Positions 51,563-59,761 of a stretch of 64,000 nucleotides of DNA are shown piece after piece; position 1 is the first letter of the stretch; every line of letters begins with the position of its first letter. The stretch is from assembly GCF_042675705.1 (NCBI RefSeq), contig NZ_JBHTJJ010000007.1. The stretch is one strand, 5' to 3'. This stretch comes from Ruegeria arenilitoris (GTDB lineage Bacteria > Pseudomonadota > Alphaproteobacteria > Rhodobacterales > Rhodobacteraceae). The notes beneath the pieces are model-generated. The model did no database searches, was not told where the DNA came from, and saw only the letters and a program-made list of their open reading frames with translations. The translations under genes were made by a program, and so were the position numbers.

Positions 51563-51576
51563 AGGCCGATTTCCAT
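51502..51576 (-). other. Short reading frame overlapping the smc start
   Basis: An ATG at 51576 preceded eight bases away by AAGGAA opens a 24-codon frame, MEIGLCALPNSNSPASKASS-type, that ends with TGA inside smc (51502). It begins 14 bases before the smc TTG start and is in a different frame. It may be a leader peptide that couples or limits smc initiation, or chance. The alternative is a sequencing or annotation issue at the smc start. Confidence 0.35.
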
Positions 51577-51699
51577 GATTCCCGTTCCTTGAAAGTCTGG
51601 ACAAGGGAATGCCCGCGAGTCAACGAAGTTGCGCAGGATATGGGATATTGGGCCGAGTTATCCACAATATCTTGCTGATTTGGGCGGAATTGCGCGGAG

Positions 51700-52104
51700 T
51701 CAATAAGGCGAACACTCGAACACCTGGTATCCGGTGTCCGACCCGCTGTCATAGGTTCCGAAGTCGATGCATTCATAGTTGGTCGGCGTGACCGCAGCCA
51801 GCAACAGCCGGTCCGACGCCCTGCGGTCGCAGGCGAGGATGCCCACGGTCACCGCCGCGTCGCCCAATACATCGGCGACCGGACAGCCCGAGACCTGCGC
51901 CATGGCCAATGCGGCCCGATCTCGGACCGGCCCCAGCCGCGGGGCATATTGGCTGTTGACGCGGACCGCCTCGGCCAGGTCACCGCGCAGGCGCACGTCG
52001 AACACGCTGCCGTTCACGGCCACGCGGGTCGCTGGCACGTCGCGGAAATGGGGCGTACCGGCCGAGCAGCCGGCCAGCAACAGCAAGGCGAGGAACCGGA
52101 TCAT
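51700..52104 (-). CDS. Small hypothetical lipoprotein
   Basis: A 134-residue protein with a signal peptide and lipobox LLAGC, lipidated Cys13. The mature part begins TPHFRDVPATRVAVNGSVFDVR and has two to three cysteines (SGCPVADVLGD, ILACDRR, YECIDF, FECSPY), which could pair in the periplasm. The ATG at 52104 opens the signal peptide. It lies between smc and an aminotransferase gene. No function is apparent. Confidence 0.65.
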   Translation of the reverse strand: MIRFLALLLLAGCSAGTPHFRDVPATRVAVNGSVFDVRLRGDLAEAVRVNSQYAPRLGPVRDRAALAMAQVSGCPVADVLGDAAVTVGILACDRRASDRLLLAAVTPTNYECIDFGTYDSGSDTGYQVFECSPY

Positions 52105-52148
52105 GCCGCAGCTTTGCGGCAAAATGGTTAACGAAAGCTTTCCCGAAC

Positions 52149-53342
52149 TTACCCGTGCAGGACCGCGCCCAACCGGGCAATACCCTCGGCAATCGTGGCC
52201 TCGTCCGAGTTGGAGAAACTCAGCCGGATCGTGTTGGCGCCGCTGCCATCGGGATGAAAGGCTTGGCCGGGCACAAAGGCGACCTTGACCGTCTCAAGCG
52301 CGCGGGCCAGCAGCTGCGCGCCGTCCGAGCCGGGCGGCAGGGTAAGCCAGATGAACATGCCACCCTCGGGCCGGGTCCATTGCACGCCTTCGGGCATGTG
52401 CCGATCCAGCGCCGCCAGCATCGCGTCGCGGCGCGCACCGTAGGTTGCGCGCACTTTCGGGATGTGGCTGTCGAAACAGGTTTGGGCCACTTGGTGAACG
52501 GCCATCTGGTTGATGGTGGCCGAATGCAGGTCGGCGGCCTGTTTCATTAGCACAAGCTGCGCGATGACTGGCCGCGCCGCCACGACCCAACCCACCCGCA
52601 ATCCGGGCGACAGGGTCTTGGAAAAACTGCCGCAATAGATGGTCCGGCAAGCTTGGAGATCGCCCTTCCGCTCCAGTTCCAGCGCGAGGATCGGCGGTAT
52701 CGCCTGCCCGTCATAACGCAGGGCCTGATAGGCGCCGTCCTCGATCAGGGCGCAGTCCAACTCCTCGGCCAGATCCAGAAGGGCCTCGCGCCCCTGCCGA
52801 TCGACGGTCTCACCGGTCGGGTTTGCAAAATCGGGAGACAGATAGGCGTATTTGACCGTCCCCGGCCCCGCCGCGGCCCGGTATTGCGCCGCGCCCGCAT
52901 TGCCGCCTTCGCGCAACCGGTCAAAGCGTGGTTCATAGGCGTTGAAGGCCGCCAAGGCGCCCAGGTAGGTCGGCCATCCGACCAGCGCCGTGTCGCCGGG
53001 CGACAGAAACAGTTTGCCCAGATAGTCGAGCGCCTGCTGCGAGCCCGAGGTGATCAGAACGTCGTCGGGGCCGCAGTCGATGCCGATCTTGCGCATGTGG
53101 CCGGCGATCCATTCCCGCAACGGCATGTACCCTTCGGACACGGAATACTGCAGCGCCTGCGCGCCGCCGCCAGCCCCAAGTGCCTGTTGGAATGCCTGAG
53201 AAAACGCCTCGGTCGGAAAAAGCGCCGGGTCGGGGATACCGCCGGCAAAGGAAATGATGCCGGGTTGATCCAGCAGTTTCAGCAATTCGCGGATTTCAGA
53301 CGCCTTCATTCGCGCGGCGCGCGTTGCAAATAACTGGTGCAT
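52149..53342 (-). CDS. PLP-dependent aminotransferase (2-aminoadipate/aromatic type)
   Basis: A 397-residue class I/II aminotransferase with the family blocks ISFAGGIPDPALFPTEAF, ITSGSQQALDYLGKLF, SPDFANPTG and the cofactor-lysine region YCGSFSKTLSPGLRVGWV. These match the MocR-like/LysN group of aminotransferases without the DNA-binding domain. The substrate may be aminoadipate or an aromatic amino acid. It is divergent from a GntR-type regulator, which may control it through the operator at 53465-53483. Confidence 0.87.
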   Translation of the reverse strand: MHQLFATRAARMKASEIRELLKLLDQPGIISFAGGIPDPALFPTEAFSQAFQQALGAGGGAQALQYSVSEGYMPLREWIAGHMRKIGIDCGPDDVLITSGSQQALDYLGKLFLSPGDTALVGWPTYLGALAAFNAYEPRFDRLREGGNAGAAQYRAAAGPGTVKYAYLSPDFANPTGETVDRQGREALLDLAEELDCALIEDGAYQALRYDGQAIPPILALELERKGDLQACRTIYCGSFSKTLSPGLRVGWVVAARPVIAQLVLMKQAADLHSATINQMAVHQVAQTCFDSHIPKVRATYGARRDAMLAALDRHMPEGVQWTRPEGGMFIWLTLPPGSDGAQLLARALETVKVAFVPGQAFHPDGSGANTIRLSFSNSDEATIAEGIARLGAVLHG

Positions 53343-53464
53343 GGGCCGAGCCTCCTCCGCTGGGTTGGAGTGACGCTATGACCTCTGCGCTTAAAGTCAA
53401 TAATACTGACCTAGTGTTTCAGCCAATGTGATCGCGGCCCGTTCTTGCGCGGGCCGGGCATGTG

Positions 53465-53483
53465 TGGTCATATGATTTGACCA
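53465..53483. promoter_or_regulatory. Inverted repeat TGGTCA-N7-TGACCA, putative GntR operator
   Basis: A perfect inverted repeat in the 159-bp region between the divergent aminotransferase and GntR genes, 19 bp before the regulator's ATG. It resembles the TGGT-Nx-ACCA core bound by FadR/PdhR-type GntR proteins. It is a natural operator for autoregulation and control of the aminotransferase gene. Confidence 0.6.
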
Positions 53484-53501
53484 ATTTTCAGCGATGATCC
53501 G

Positions 53502-54278
53502 ATGCCCTTTCAGAAAGTCCAGACCGAGAAACTGTCCCTGGCCGTCGTCAAACAGATCGAACTGCTGATCCTGCGCGGAATTCTGCGCCCCGGTGAGCGC
53601 CTGCCGTCCGAGCGCGAGCTGGCCGACCGGCTGGGTGTGTCGCGCCCGTCGCTGCGCGAGGCGATCTCGCAACTGCAGGAACAGGGCCTGCTGACTGCCA
53701 AGGCCGGTTCGGGCATCTATGTGGCCGAGGTTCTGGGCTCGGCCTTTTCGCCCGCACTGATCCGTCTGTTCAGCAGCCATGACGAGGCTGTATTCGATTA
53801 CCTGTCGTTCCGGCGCGACATGGAAGGGCTGGCGGCCGAACGCGCCGCGCGTCTGGGCTCGGACAGCGACCTGAAGGTGATCCAGGCGATTTTCGACAAG
53901 ATGGAGGCCGCCCATGCCCGCAACGCGGCCGATGATGAGGCCCATCTGGACGCGCAGTTCCACATGGCCATCATCGAGGCCAGCCACAACGTGGTGATGC
54001 TGCACATGATGCGGTCGATGTTCGATCTGCTGCGGCAGGGCGTGTTCTACAACCGCCAGATCATGTTCCATCAGCGCACCACACGCGACGCTATCCTGAA
54101 CCAGCACAGGGCAATCAACGCAGCCCTTCAGGCCCGCGACCCCGAAGCCGCCCGGCAGGCAGTAGAACAGCATCTGAGCTTCGTCGAACGCTGCATGGAA
54201 GACCAGCAGAAGGCCCGGCGCAACGAACTGATCGCCCGCCAGCGGCTGGAACATGAGGTTGGCAACTTGGGCGGTTGA
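53502..54278 (+). CDS. GntR-family transcriptional regulator (FadR/FCD subgroup)
   Basis: A 258-residue regulator. The N-terminal winged helix (about 10-75) has the signature LPSERELADRLGVSRPSLREA. The FCD ligand-binding domain follows (about 95-230), with possible metal ligands Asp/His in LDAQFHMAI, NQHRAIN and VEQHLSFV. Such proteins bind organic acids and repress catabolic genes. It is close in type to PdhR/LldR. The divergent aminotransferase gene is the most likely target. Confidence 0.88.
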   Translation: MPFQKVQTEKLSLAVVKQIELLILRGILRPGERLPSERELADRLGVSRPSLREAISQLQEQGLLTAKAGSGIYVAEVLGSAFSPALIRLFSSHDEAVFDYLSFRRDMEGLAAERAARLGSDSDLKVIQAIFDKMEAAHARNAADDEAHLDAQFHMAIIEASHNVVMLHMMRSMFDLLRQGVFYNRQIMFHQRTTRDAILNQHRAINAALQARDPEAARQAVEQHLSFVERCMEDQQKARRNELIARQRLEHEVGNLGG

Positions 54279-54291
54279 GGCCCTCCGCCTC

Positions 54292-55530
54292 TCACTGCGC
54301 CTTCAACCCCAGCGTTTCATAAAGGCGCCTGTATTGCTCGGCCACGATTGGCATCGCATAGCTCTGCAGGGCATGTTTGCGCGCAGCATTCCCGTCGCGC
54401 TTCTGCCCTTGAGCCTCGCAGGAACGCTGATCATCAATCACCCCCTTTAGGCAATCCGCCAAGTCCCGCGCATCAAACGGCTTGGCCAGCCGCCCGCACC
54501 CGGGGTTCGGGACCAGATCGGGCAATCCACCGATCTTGAACCCGACGATCGGAATACCGCAAGAAAGCGCCTCGACGCCGGTGTTGGGCAGGTTGTCTTG
54601 TCGGGACGGCAACGCAAAAACGTCCGCGCACGCGTAAACAGACCGCAGTTCCTCGGGCACTGAATGTTGTCCAGTAAAATGAGCCGGAAAGGGCAGATCG
54701 ACCTCATGCGCATCCGCGCCGAATATCAGAACCCGGATATCAGATCTTTCCTGTTTCAGGATCGACAGAGCTTCCTTGAGGTGCCGAAATCCTTTGCGCG
54801 GATCGCTGTCGCCCCCCATGGCCCCAAAACCGATGACAGCAGAATCGCGTGGCAGACCCAATCGATCTCTTGCCGCGTCTCGGTCGGTGGGGCGCCAGAC
54901 ATCGGTGTCGATTGCGTTGGGAATGACTGAAACGGGCCAGTCCTGCGTCAAGGTGCTTTGCCGGGCGCAATCCGCCAGCCAGCGGCTGGGTGCAACAAGA
55001 TGGAACGGCCGCGTCCAAAACCGCTGTTTTCTCTTCCAGACACGGCGGTTCAGCCTGCTCGCTCGGCTATCCTGCTCGGTCGCGTAACCGTTTTTCCAGG
55101 CATCGCCCTCAGAGTAGTGCTCCACCCCACAGAACGGCCACATGTCATGCATGGTCCATACAACCGGATGACACAGGTTTCCGATCTCGCGGATCGACAT
55201 CAGATCCGAGTTGACCCAGTGCAGGTTCAGAATTTGCGAGGACTGTTGGTTCAGGTACTGCGCCAAGCCCGAACGGACCTGACCCAGCGAGATCAAACCC
55301 GAGAAATCCGCTTCATGCCTGCGCCGGATACCGCGCGCCATTTCCCGTTGAATCATTCGTCCCAGACCCTTGGCTGGCTTGAACGTGGTGATGCCTGGCC
55401 CTTCCTGACCTCGCGCAACGGTCATGGTTGAGTTCACGCCGCTGGCGTTTAGGGCCATATGCAGCCGGTGCGCCGAAATCGCCGCGCCCCCCTCGGAACT
55501 ACTGAAACTGATGTGGTTTACCTTGAGCAC
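54292..55530 (-). CDS. Family 4 glycosyltransferase
   Basis: A 412-residue GT-B glycosyltransferase. The N-terminal domain begins MLKVNHISFSSSEGGAAISA, a WcaC/WcaI-like start; MHDMWPFCG is a family motif. The C-terminal GT4 domain carries PSRQDNLPNTGVEALSCGIPIVGF with the E-x7-E pair. It transfers a sugar from a nucleotide donor, probably to an exopolysaccharide, lipopolysaccharide or secreted glycan. It is followed by a FkbM methyltransferase gene and a second glycosyltransferase gene on the same strand, but by no polymerase or flippase. Confidence 0.85.
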   Translation of the reverse strand: MLKVNHISFSSSEGGAAISAHRLHMALNASGVNSTMTVARGQEGPGITTFKPAKGLGRMIQREMARGIRRRHEADFSGLISLGQVRSGLAQYLNQQSSQILNLHWVNSDLMSIREIGNLCHPVVWTMHDMWPFCGVEHYSEGDAWKNGYATEQDSRASRLNRRVWKRKQRFWTRPFHLVAPSRWLADCARQSTLTQDWPVSVIPNAIDTDVWRPTDRDAARDRLGLPRDSAVIGFGAMGGDSDPRKGFRHLKEALSILKQERSDIRVLIFGADAHEVDLPFPAHFTGQHSVPEELRSVYACADVFALPSRQDNLPNTGVEALSCGIPIVGFKIGGLPDLVPNPGCGRLAKPFDARDLADCLKGVIDDQRSCEAQGQKRDGNAARKHALQSYAMPIVAEQYRRLYETLGLKAQ

Positions 55531-55632
55531 CGCGACTCCATTTGTCCGGCGTAGAATCTGGTCGCGAGCCCCAGAGTCACGACGCTTTGTTCCGCCCGTT
55601 TTCTAGCGCATGAAATACTCGAAAGAAGCACG

Positions 55633-56433
55633 TCAGGGCTGTTTCTCGTGCAGGTACAAATAGTCGGTACTGCCATTTCCATAGACGCAGACATACCCTG
55701 CCGCCCTCAGTGCCTTGTCTGCGGCATCAACCCGCTGAAAGGCTTTCTTTCCGGGCCGGTTGAGTTCGTCGTATTCGACGCAGATCTGCCGGGGCCGCAG
55801 CCCGTCTGCCAGAATCTGCTCAAGAACTTCGACTTCCGCACCTTCTATGTCGAGCTTCAACAGCTGGACTTCCTCGATTGGAATTGCGTGATCGTCCAGT
55901 ATTTCCCGCAATGTATCGGCCTGAACCATCAGGTGATCGGTATCCTGACGATAATCGTTCTGGAAATTCACGATCGAGTGCGACACATGCTCGGGGTTCT
56001 TGGGAAGAAAAAAACGCAGTGTCTCGTTGCGGCACCAAAGGGCGCGATCGACCATTATCAGGTTGTCTTCACTGCAGGTGCTCAGGTCGTAGGCTTCAAC
56101 GGGCTGTGAACCACCTGAAACGTAGCCCGTTTCACCCACTTGGCCGAAACGCTTTTTCATCGCGCCAAAATGGGCCACGGCCCGAGGTGTCGGATCGATG
56201 ATCACGACCCTTGCGCTGTAGCGGTTCGCAAACTCGACGTCGAAGGACGCGTCCTCTCCAAGACCAGCGCTGACGATCGTGCAACCCTGCAGACTCTCGT
56301 CCTCGAGGAAAGTCCAGCCACCATAGTCAGAGCCGAGTGTGACCAGGCGCAAACCGTGCCTGGCCCGAACCGTTTGCAGCCTGTGGCGCTTGTAGCGCTT
56401 TTCGCGAAGCCAGTTTCCTATGCGCTCTATCAT
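55633..56433 (-). CDS. FkbM-family methyltransferase
   Basis: A 266-residue SAM-dependent methyltransferase of the FkbM family. The central VQLLKLDIEGAEVEVLEQILADG is the FkbM core with its KxDIEGAE motif, and a SAM-binding region around VVIIDPTPRAVAHF precedes it. Family members methylate sugars in glycans and antibiotics. Here it lies between two glycosyltransferase genes, overlapping the second by four bases (ATGA), so it probably methylates a hydroxyl of a surface glycan. Confidence 0.85.
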   Translation of the reverse strand: MIERIGNWLREKRYKRHRLQTVRARHGLRLVTLGSDYGGWTFLEDESLQGCTIVSAGLGEDASFDVEFANRYSARVVIIDPTPRAVAHFGAMKKRFGQVGETGYVSGGSQPVEAYDLSTCSEDNLIMVDRALWCRNETLRFFLPKNPEHVSHSIVNFQNDYRQDTDHLMVQADTLREILDDHAIPIEEVQLLKLDIEGAEVEVLEQILADGLRPRQICVEYDELNRPGKKAFQRVDAADKALRAAGYVCVYGNGSTDYLYLHEKQP

Positions 56434-57377
56434 CTTTCCCTCTTGGACATGAGCCTGCCGACAAACCTGTTGAGCTTGCGCCTGATCTTTTGCAGTTTGC
56501 CGGGTTTGGTCAGGTAATACAGTTTCACCTGCTCCACCGCATCGGTATTTTCCGAGATCTGGTCAGGTAAGCCCGGCGAAAGGTTGGAGTTCAGGCGGCT
56601 GCGCGTGTAGGATTTGTTCACCACACCATGACTGCCGGATCCATCAAAACCGATGTTCTCGACATAGGAAAAATATGGGGACAGGCACAATCCGCGATTC
56701 CGGAAAATGGTCGCGTACCAGAAAACCGCCCATGTCTTCAACTCGCCGGTCTGGTTCGCCAGAACCTGCGACCAATAGTCCTGTGCCCCGTCGAGATTGA
56801 AGCGGACGATGTCTGCGTCTGAAAACTCATCCACCAGCGCGTCAGGGTCGCGGCTGTAATGCGCCCAACGGTCCGCCCAGGTTGCCCATCCCCAGCAGCT
56901 CATGAAACGCCACAGATACGCGCCCTGCGCTCGGCGAAAGGCAGGCACGTCCTCATTGTACCCGGCTATATGCCAGACATCCGGAGTATCCCTGTAGCGC
57001 TCCAGGGCAAGGTTCATATAATGCAGAAAGGCTGGCGACGTGAGGATATCATCTTCGAGAATGATCGCGCGGCCATGCTCGGCCATCATCTGCGAAACAC
57101 CATCTTCGATCGAGACGGCCAGCCCTGCATTCTGGTCACGTCGGCGCAGCTCGATACTGGCGAAACCCTGCTGCGTTTCGGCGACCTGCGCAACAGCGTC
57201 AACAATCGGTTTCTCGGCATCATTGCGGGGGCCGTCGATGAATACGGTCAAGGATGTCGACGCGGCCAAGGGCGATTGGGCCAGGGCATCCAACGTCCGC
57301 CGCGTATGTTCGGGTCGGTTGAACGCGAACACGCAAACAGGTGCGGGATCAACAATCTTGGTATGTCCGGATGTCAT
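56430..57377 (-). CDS. Glycosyltransferase, GT2/GNT-I-like
   Basis: A 315-residue GT-A-type glycosyltransferase. It has CVFAFNRPEHTRRTLDAL at the start and the nucleotide-sugar DxD-type motif in IILEDDILTSPAFLHYMN, followed by MSCWGWATWADRW. That combination is typical of uncharacterised glycosyltransferases in polysaccharide loci and resembles animal GNT-I. It is the first gene of the three-gene glycan cassette, 69 bp upstream (counting in the direction of transcription) of nothing else on that strand except the atp operon terminator. Confidence 0.82.
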   Translation of the reverse strand: MTSGHTKIVDPAPVCVFAFNRPEHTRRTLDALAQSPLAASTSLTVFIDGPRNDAEKPIVDAVAQVAETQQGFASIELRRRDQNAGLAVSIEDGVSQMMAEHGRAIILEDDILTSPAFLHYMNLALERYRDTPDVWHIAGYNEDVPAFRRAQGAYLWRFMSCWGWATWADRWAHYSRDPDALVDEFSDADIVRFNLDGAQDYWSQVLANQTGELKTWAVFWYATIFRNRGLCLSPYFSYVENIGFDGSGSHGVVNKSYTRSRLNSNLSPGLPDQISENTDAVEQVKLYYLTKPGKLQKIRRKLNRFVGRLMSKRER

Positions 57378-57445
57378 CGTACCTCACCGAAACGCCACAA
57401 GCTGACTGCCCTGAATCAACAGACTATGACGCGGGCTACAAGCAA

Positions 57446-57476
57446 AAAACCCGAAAGCAGGCAGCTTTCGGGTTTT
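57446..57476 (-). terminator. Intrinsic terminator of the F0 operon
   Basis: AAAACCCGAAAGC-N5-GCTTTCGGGTTTT, a perfect 13-pair stem with U-rich flank on the minus strand, 30 bp after the atpF stop and before the glycosyltransferase genes. It isolates ATP synthase transcription from the glycan cassette. Confidence 0.93.
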
Positions 57477-57505
57477 GGAAATTGCGATTGCTCGCGCCGA
57501 ACAGC

Positions 57506-58066
57506 TCAGTGCAGCTTATCACCGACCTCGGAGATCGCCGAGTCAATCAGCTTGTTGGCTTGCGCCGCAGTCATCTGCTTGGCCAACACGGACTTGGCAG
57601 CCGCAACGGCCGCAGTAACAGCCTGGTCGCGCACTTCCTTCACCGCCGAAGCCTCGGCCGATGCGATTTGATCCTGTGCGGCAGCCAAACGACGCGCGAT
57701 GGATTTCTCCAAGTCCGCCTTTGCCTGTTCGGCAGCCAGAACCGAATCTTCCTTCGCCGCGGCCACGATGGCTTCGGCCTGAGTCTGCACTTCGCGCTGC
57801 TTGCGTTCGTATGAGGCCAGCAGGCTGCGCGCTTCTTCATGCAGGGCACGGGCCTCGTCCAGCTCGGCCTTAATGCCTTCGGCGCGGTTGTCCAGCGCCC
57901 CGCCAATCATCGAGGGAACCTTGAAATAGAACAGGACCGCGATAAAGACGATGAAGCCCAGCGTCACGACGAAATCGGTGTTCGCCAGCGAGAAGAACGG
58001 ACCGCTTGCGGCCAGCGCCGGGCTGGCGAAGCCTGCGGTCAGGATAAGAGCAAGTGTATTCCGCAT
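57506..58066 (-). CDS. atpF: ATP synthase F0 subunit b
   Basis: A 186-residue b subunit of the peripheral stalk. The membrane helix (about 30-50) is followed by a long charged coiled coil (about 60-160) and LAKQMTAAQANKLIDSAI at the C-terminus, which binds delta. The first 20 residues, MRNTLALILTAGFASPALAA, look like a cleavable signal peptide placed before the true membrane helix, an extra feature not found in E. coli b. It is the last gene of the atp F0 operon, ending just before a strong terminator. Confidence 0.95.
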   Translation of the reverse strand: MRNTLALILTAGFASPALAASGPFFSLANTDFVVTLGFIVFIAVLFYFKVPSMIGGALDNRAEGIKAELDEARALHEEARSLLASYERKQREVQTQAEAIVAAAKEDSVLAAEQAKADLEKSIARRLAAAQDQIASAEASAVKEVRDQAVTAAVAAAKSVLAKQMTAAQANKLIDSAISEVGDKLH

Positions 58067-58071
58067 GTCAC

Positions 58072-58623
58072 TTATCCTTTCATCTGCGCGCTGATGGCAC
58101 TGCTGATGGCTTTGGCATCCGCCTCGCCGCCCAGCGCAGTCACCAGTTCGGCCGCCGTATCGTTGGCAACCTGTTGAATGCTTTCCAGCGCTCCGGCACG
58201 GATTTCGGCAATTGCCTTCTCCGATTCTGCCGCCTTGGCCGCGATTTCCGCGTCTGCCTTGGCAATCGCGTCATCCAGGTCCGCCTGGATTTCGGCGCGC
58301 GCTTCGGCTGCGATCCGCTGAGCCTCGGCACGGGCATCGGCCAGCGCCTTGTTATAGGCCTCTTCGGCCTCGACCGCCTTGGCCTTCAGATCTTCGGCCG
58401 CAGCCAGGTCATTTGTAATGGTCCCCTGACGCTCGGCCAGGATCGCCGCGATGCGCGGCAGGGCCACGCGGGACAGGACCAGAAAGATGACGACCAGCGT
58501 AATGACCAGCCAGAAGATCTGGTTGGGGAACCAATCGAAGCAGAGCTGCGGCATCCCGATGGCCGAGCCATGGGAATCGACGCATTTGCCGACTGCTTCT
58601 GCAGCTATGGGTTCTGTCGCCAT
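58072..58623 (-). CDS. ATP synthase F0 subunit b'
   Basis: A 183-residue b' subunit, the second stalk protein of photosynthetic and alphaproteobacterial ATP synthases, forming a heterodimer with b. It has a short N-terminal segment, PNQIFWLVITLVVIFLVLSRVALPRI as membrane helix and turn, and a long coiled coil. It starts 86 bp after atpE and ends 5 bp before atpF. Its presence beside b marks the split-b type of ATP synthase. Confidence 0.95.
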   Translation of the reverse strand: MATEPIAAEAVGKCVDSHGSAIGMPQLCFDWFPNQIFWLVITLVVIFLVLSRVALPRIAAILAERQGTITNDLAAAEDLKAKAVEAEEAYNKALADARAEAQRIAAEARAEIQADLDDAIAKADAEIAAKAAESEKAIAEIRAGALESIQQVANDTAAELVTALGGEADAKAISSAISAQMKG

Positions 58624-58654
58624 GATGTCCTCCGTCGGAACGTTGTCTTTACAA

Positions 58655-58685
58655 CAGGTGGGCCGCTATGGCTTGGGCCCACCTG
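58655..58685 (-). other. Stem-loop between atpE and the b' gene
   Basis: CAGGTGGGCC-N11-GGCCCACCTG forms a perfect ten-pair hairpin in the 86-bp gap after atpE. No T-run follows, so it is not a classical terminator. It may protect the 3' end of an atpE segment of the mRNA, helping to make the many copies of subunit c needed per complex. Confidence 0.55.
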
Positions 58686-58709
58686 CGCGTAAGGATCAGG
58701 TTCCGCAGA

Positions 58710-58934
58710 TTAAACGGCGAACATCAGCAGCAGCGAGACCAGGAATGCGAAGATCCCCAGGGCTTCTGCGAATGCGATACCAATGAACAGAGTTGCGGTC
58801 TGCGAAGCAGCCGCCGAAGGGTTGCGCAGAGCGCCGGCCAGGAAGTTGCCGGCCACGTTGCCCACCCCGATTGCGGCCGCGCCGGAACCGATTGCTGCCA
58901 GGCCTGCGCCGATGTGTGCGAGATCGCCTTCCAT
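58710..58934 (-). CDS. atpE: ATP synthase F0 subunit c
   Basis: A 74-residue two-helix proteolipid that forms the proton-driven rotor ring. The first helix has AGLAAIGSGAAAIGVGNV (Gly/Ala packing motif). The second contains the proton-binding Glu in FAEALGIFAFLVSLL. The loop ALRNPSAA contacts gamma/epsilon. It lies 69 bp after atpB. Confidence 0.97.
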   Translation of the reverse strand: MEGDLAHIGAGLAAIGSGAAAIGVGNVAGNFLAGALRNPSAAASQTATLFIGIAFAEALGIFAFLVSLLLMFAV

Positions 58935-59003
58935 GATGTATCTCCTTACGAATTGGAAGTTTCGATTTTGGGTTATCGTTCCTGTGCTCAGGGTCGCCCC
59001 TGA

Positions 59004-59759
59004 TCAGTGATGCGGATGCAGAGCGTCCTTCAGATAAACACAGGTCAGAATGGTGAATACGTAGGCCTGGATGAAGGCCACCAGGACCTCGAGGCCGTAC
59101 ATTGCGGTGATCGCCAGAACCGATACGGGCGAGATCACGGCGACCGCGGCGAAGCCGGCGAAAACCTTGATCACGGCGTGGCCGGCCATGACGTTACCCG
59201 CAAGACGAATGGAGTGGCTGACCGGGCGCACGAAGTACGAGATCAGCTCGATGATCGCCAGGATCGGGCGCAGCGCCAGCGGCGCGCTGGACACCCAGAA
59301 CAGGCTCAGGAAGCCGGCGCCGTTCTTGACAAAGCCCAGAACGGTCACGGTCAGGAACACGGCCAGCGCCAGCGGAATTGTGACCGCGAAATGCGATGTC
59401 GTGGTAAACGAGGTCGGGATCAGGCCGAGGAAGTTCGCTGTGACGATGAACATGAACAGGGTCATGACATACGGGAAGTACTTGACGCCTTCCTTGCCAC
59501 AGATGTCTTCCAGCATCTTGTAGATGAAGCCGTAGGCCAGCTCGGCGATCGACTGCATGCGGGTCGGGACGATGGCGCGCTTCGAGGTACTCAGCACCAG
59601 CAGGCCGATGATGGCCAGAACCGCGAAGAACAGCCACAGGGTCACGTTGGTGGGCGTGTACCAAGCCATCTCACCGCCGAAAAGCGGCTTGACGATGAAC
59701 TGGTCCATCGGATGGAAAACCAGGCTGCTGCCCTCTGCTGCGGTGGTCTCGGTCGCCAC
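59004..59759 (-). CDS. atpB: ATP synthase F0 subunit a
   Basis: A 251-residue polytopic a subunit that carries the proton half-channels. The conserved helix SHSIRLAGNVMAGHAVIKVF contains the essential Arg. The N-terminus VFHPMDQFIVKPLFGGEM and C-terminus EVLVAFIQAYVFTILTCVYL are typical. The start is a GTG at 59759, two bases after the stop of the AtpI-type gene, suggesting coupling. Confidence 0.96.
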   Translation of the reverse strand: MATETTAAEGSSLVFHPMDQFIVKPLFGGEMAWYTPTNVTLWLFFAVLAIIGLLVLSTSKRAIVPTRMQSIAELAYGFIYKMLEDICGKEGVKYFPYVMTLFMFIVTANFLGLIPTSFTTTSHFAVTIPLALAVFLTVTVLGFVKNGAGFLSLFWVSSAPLALRPILAIIELISYFVRPVSHSIRLAGNVMAGHAVIKVFAGFAAVAVISPVSVLAITAMYGLEVLVAFIQAYVFTILTCVYLKDALHPHH

Positions 59760-59761
59760 GT

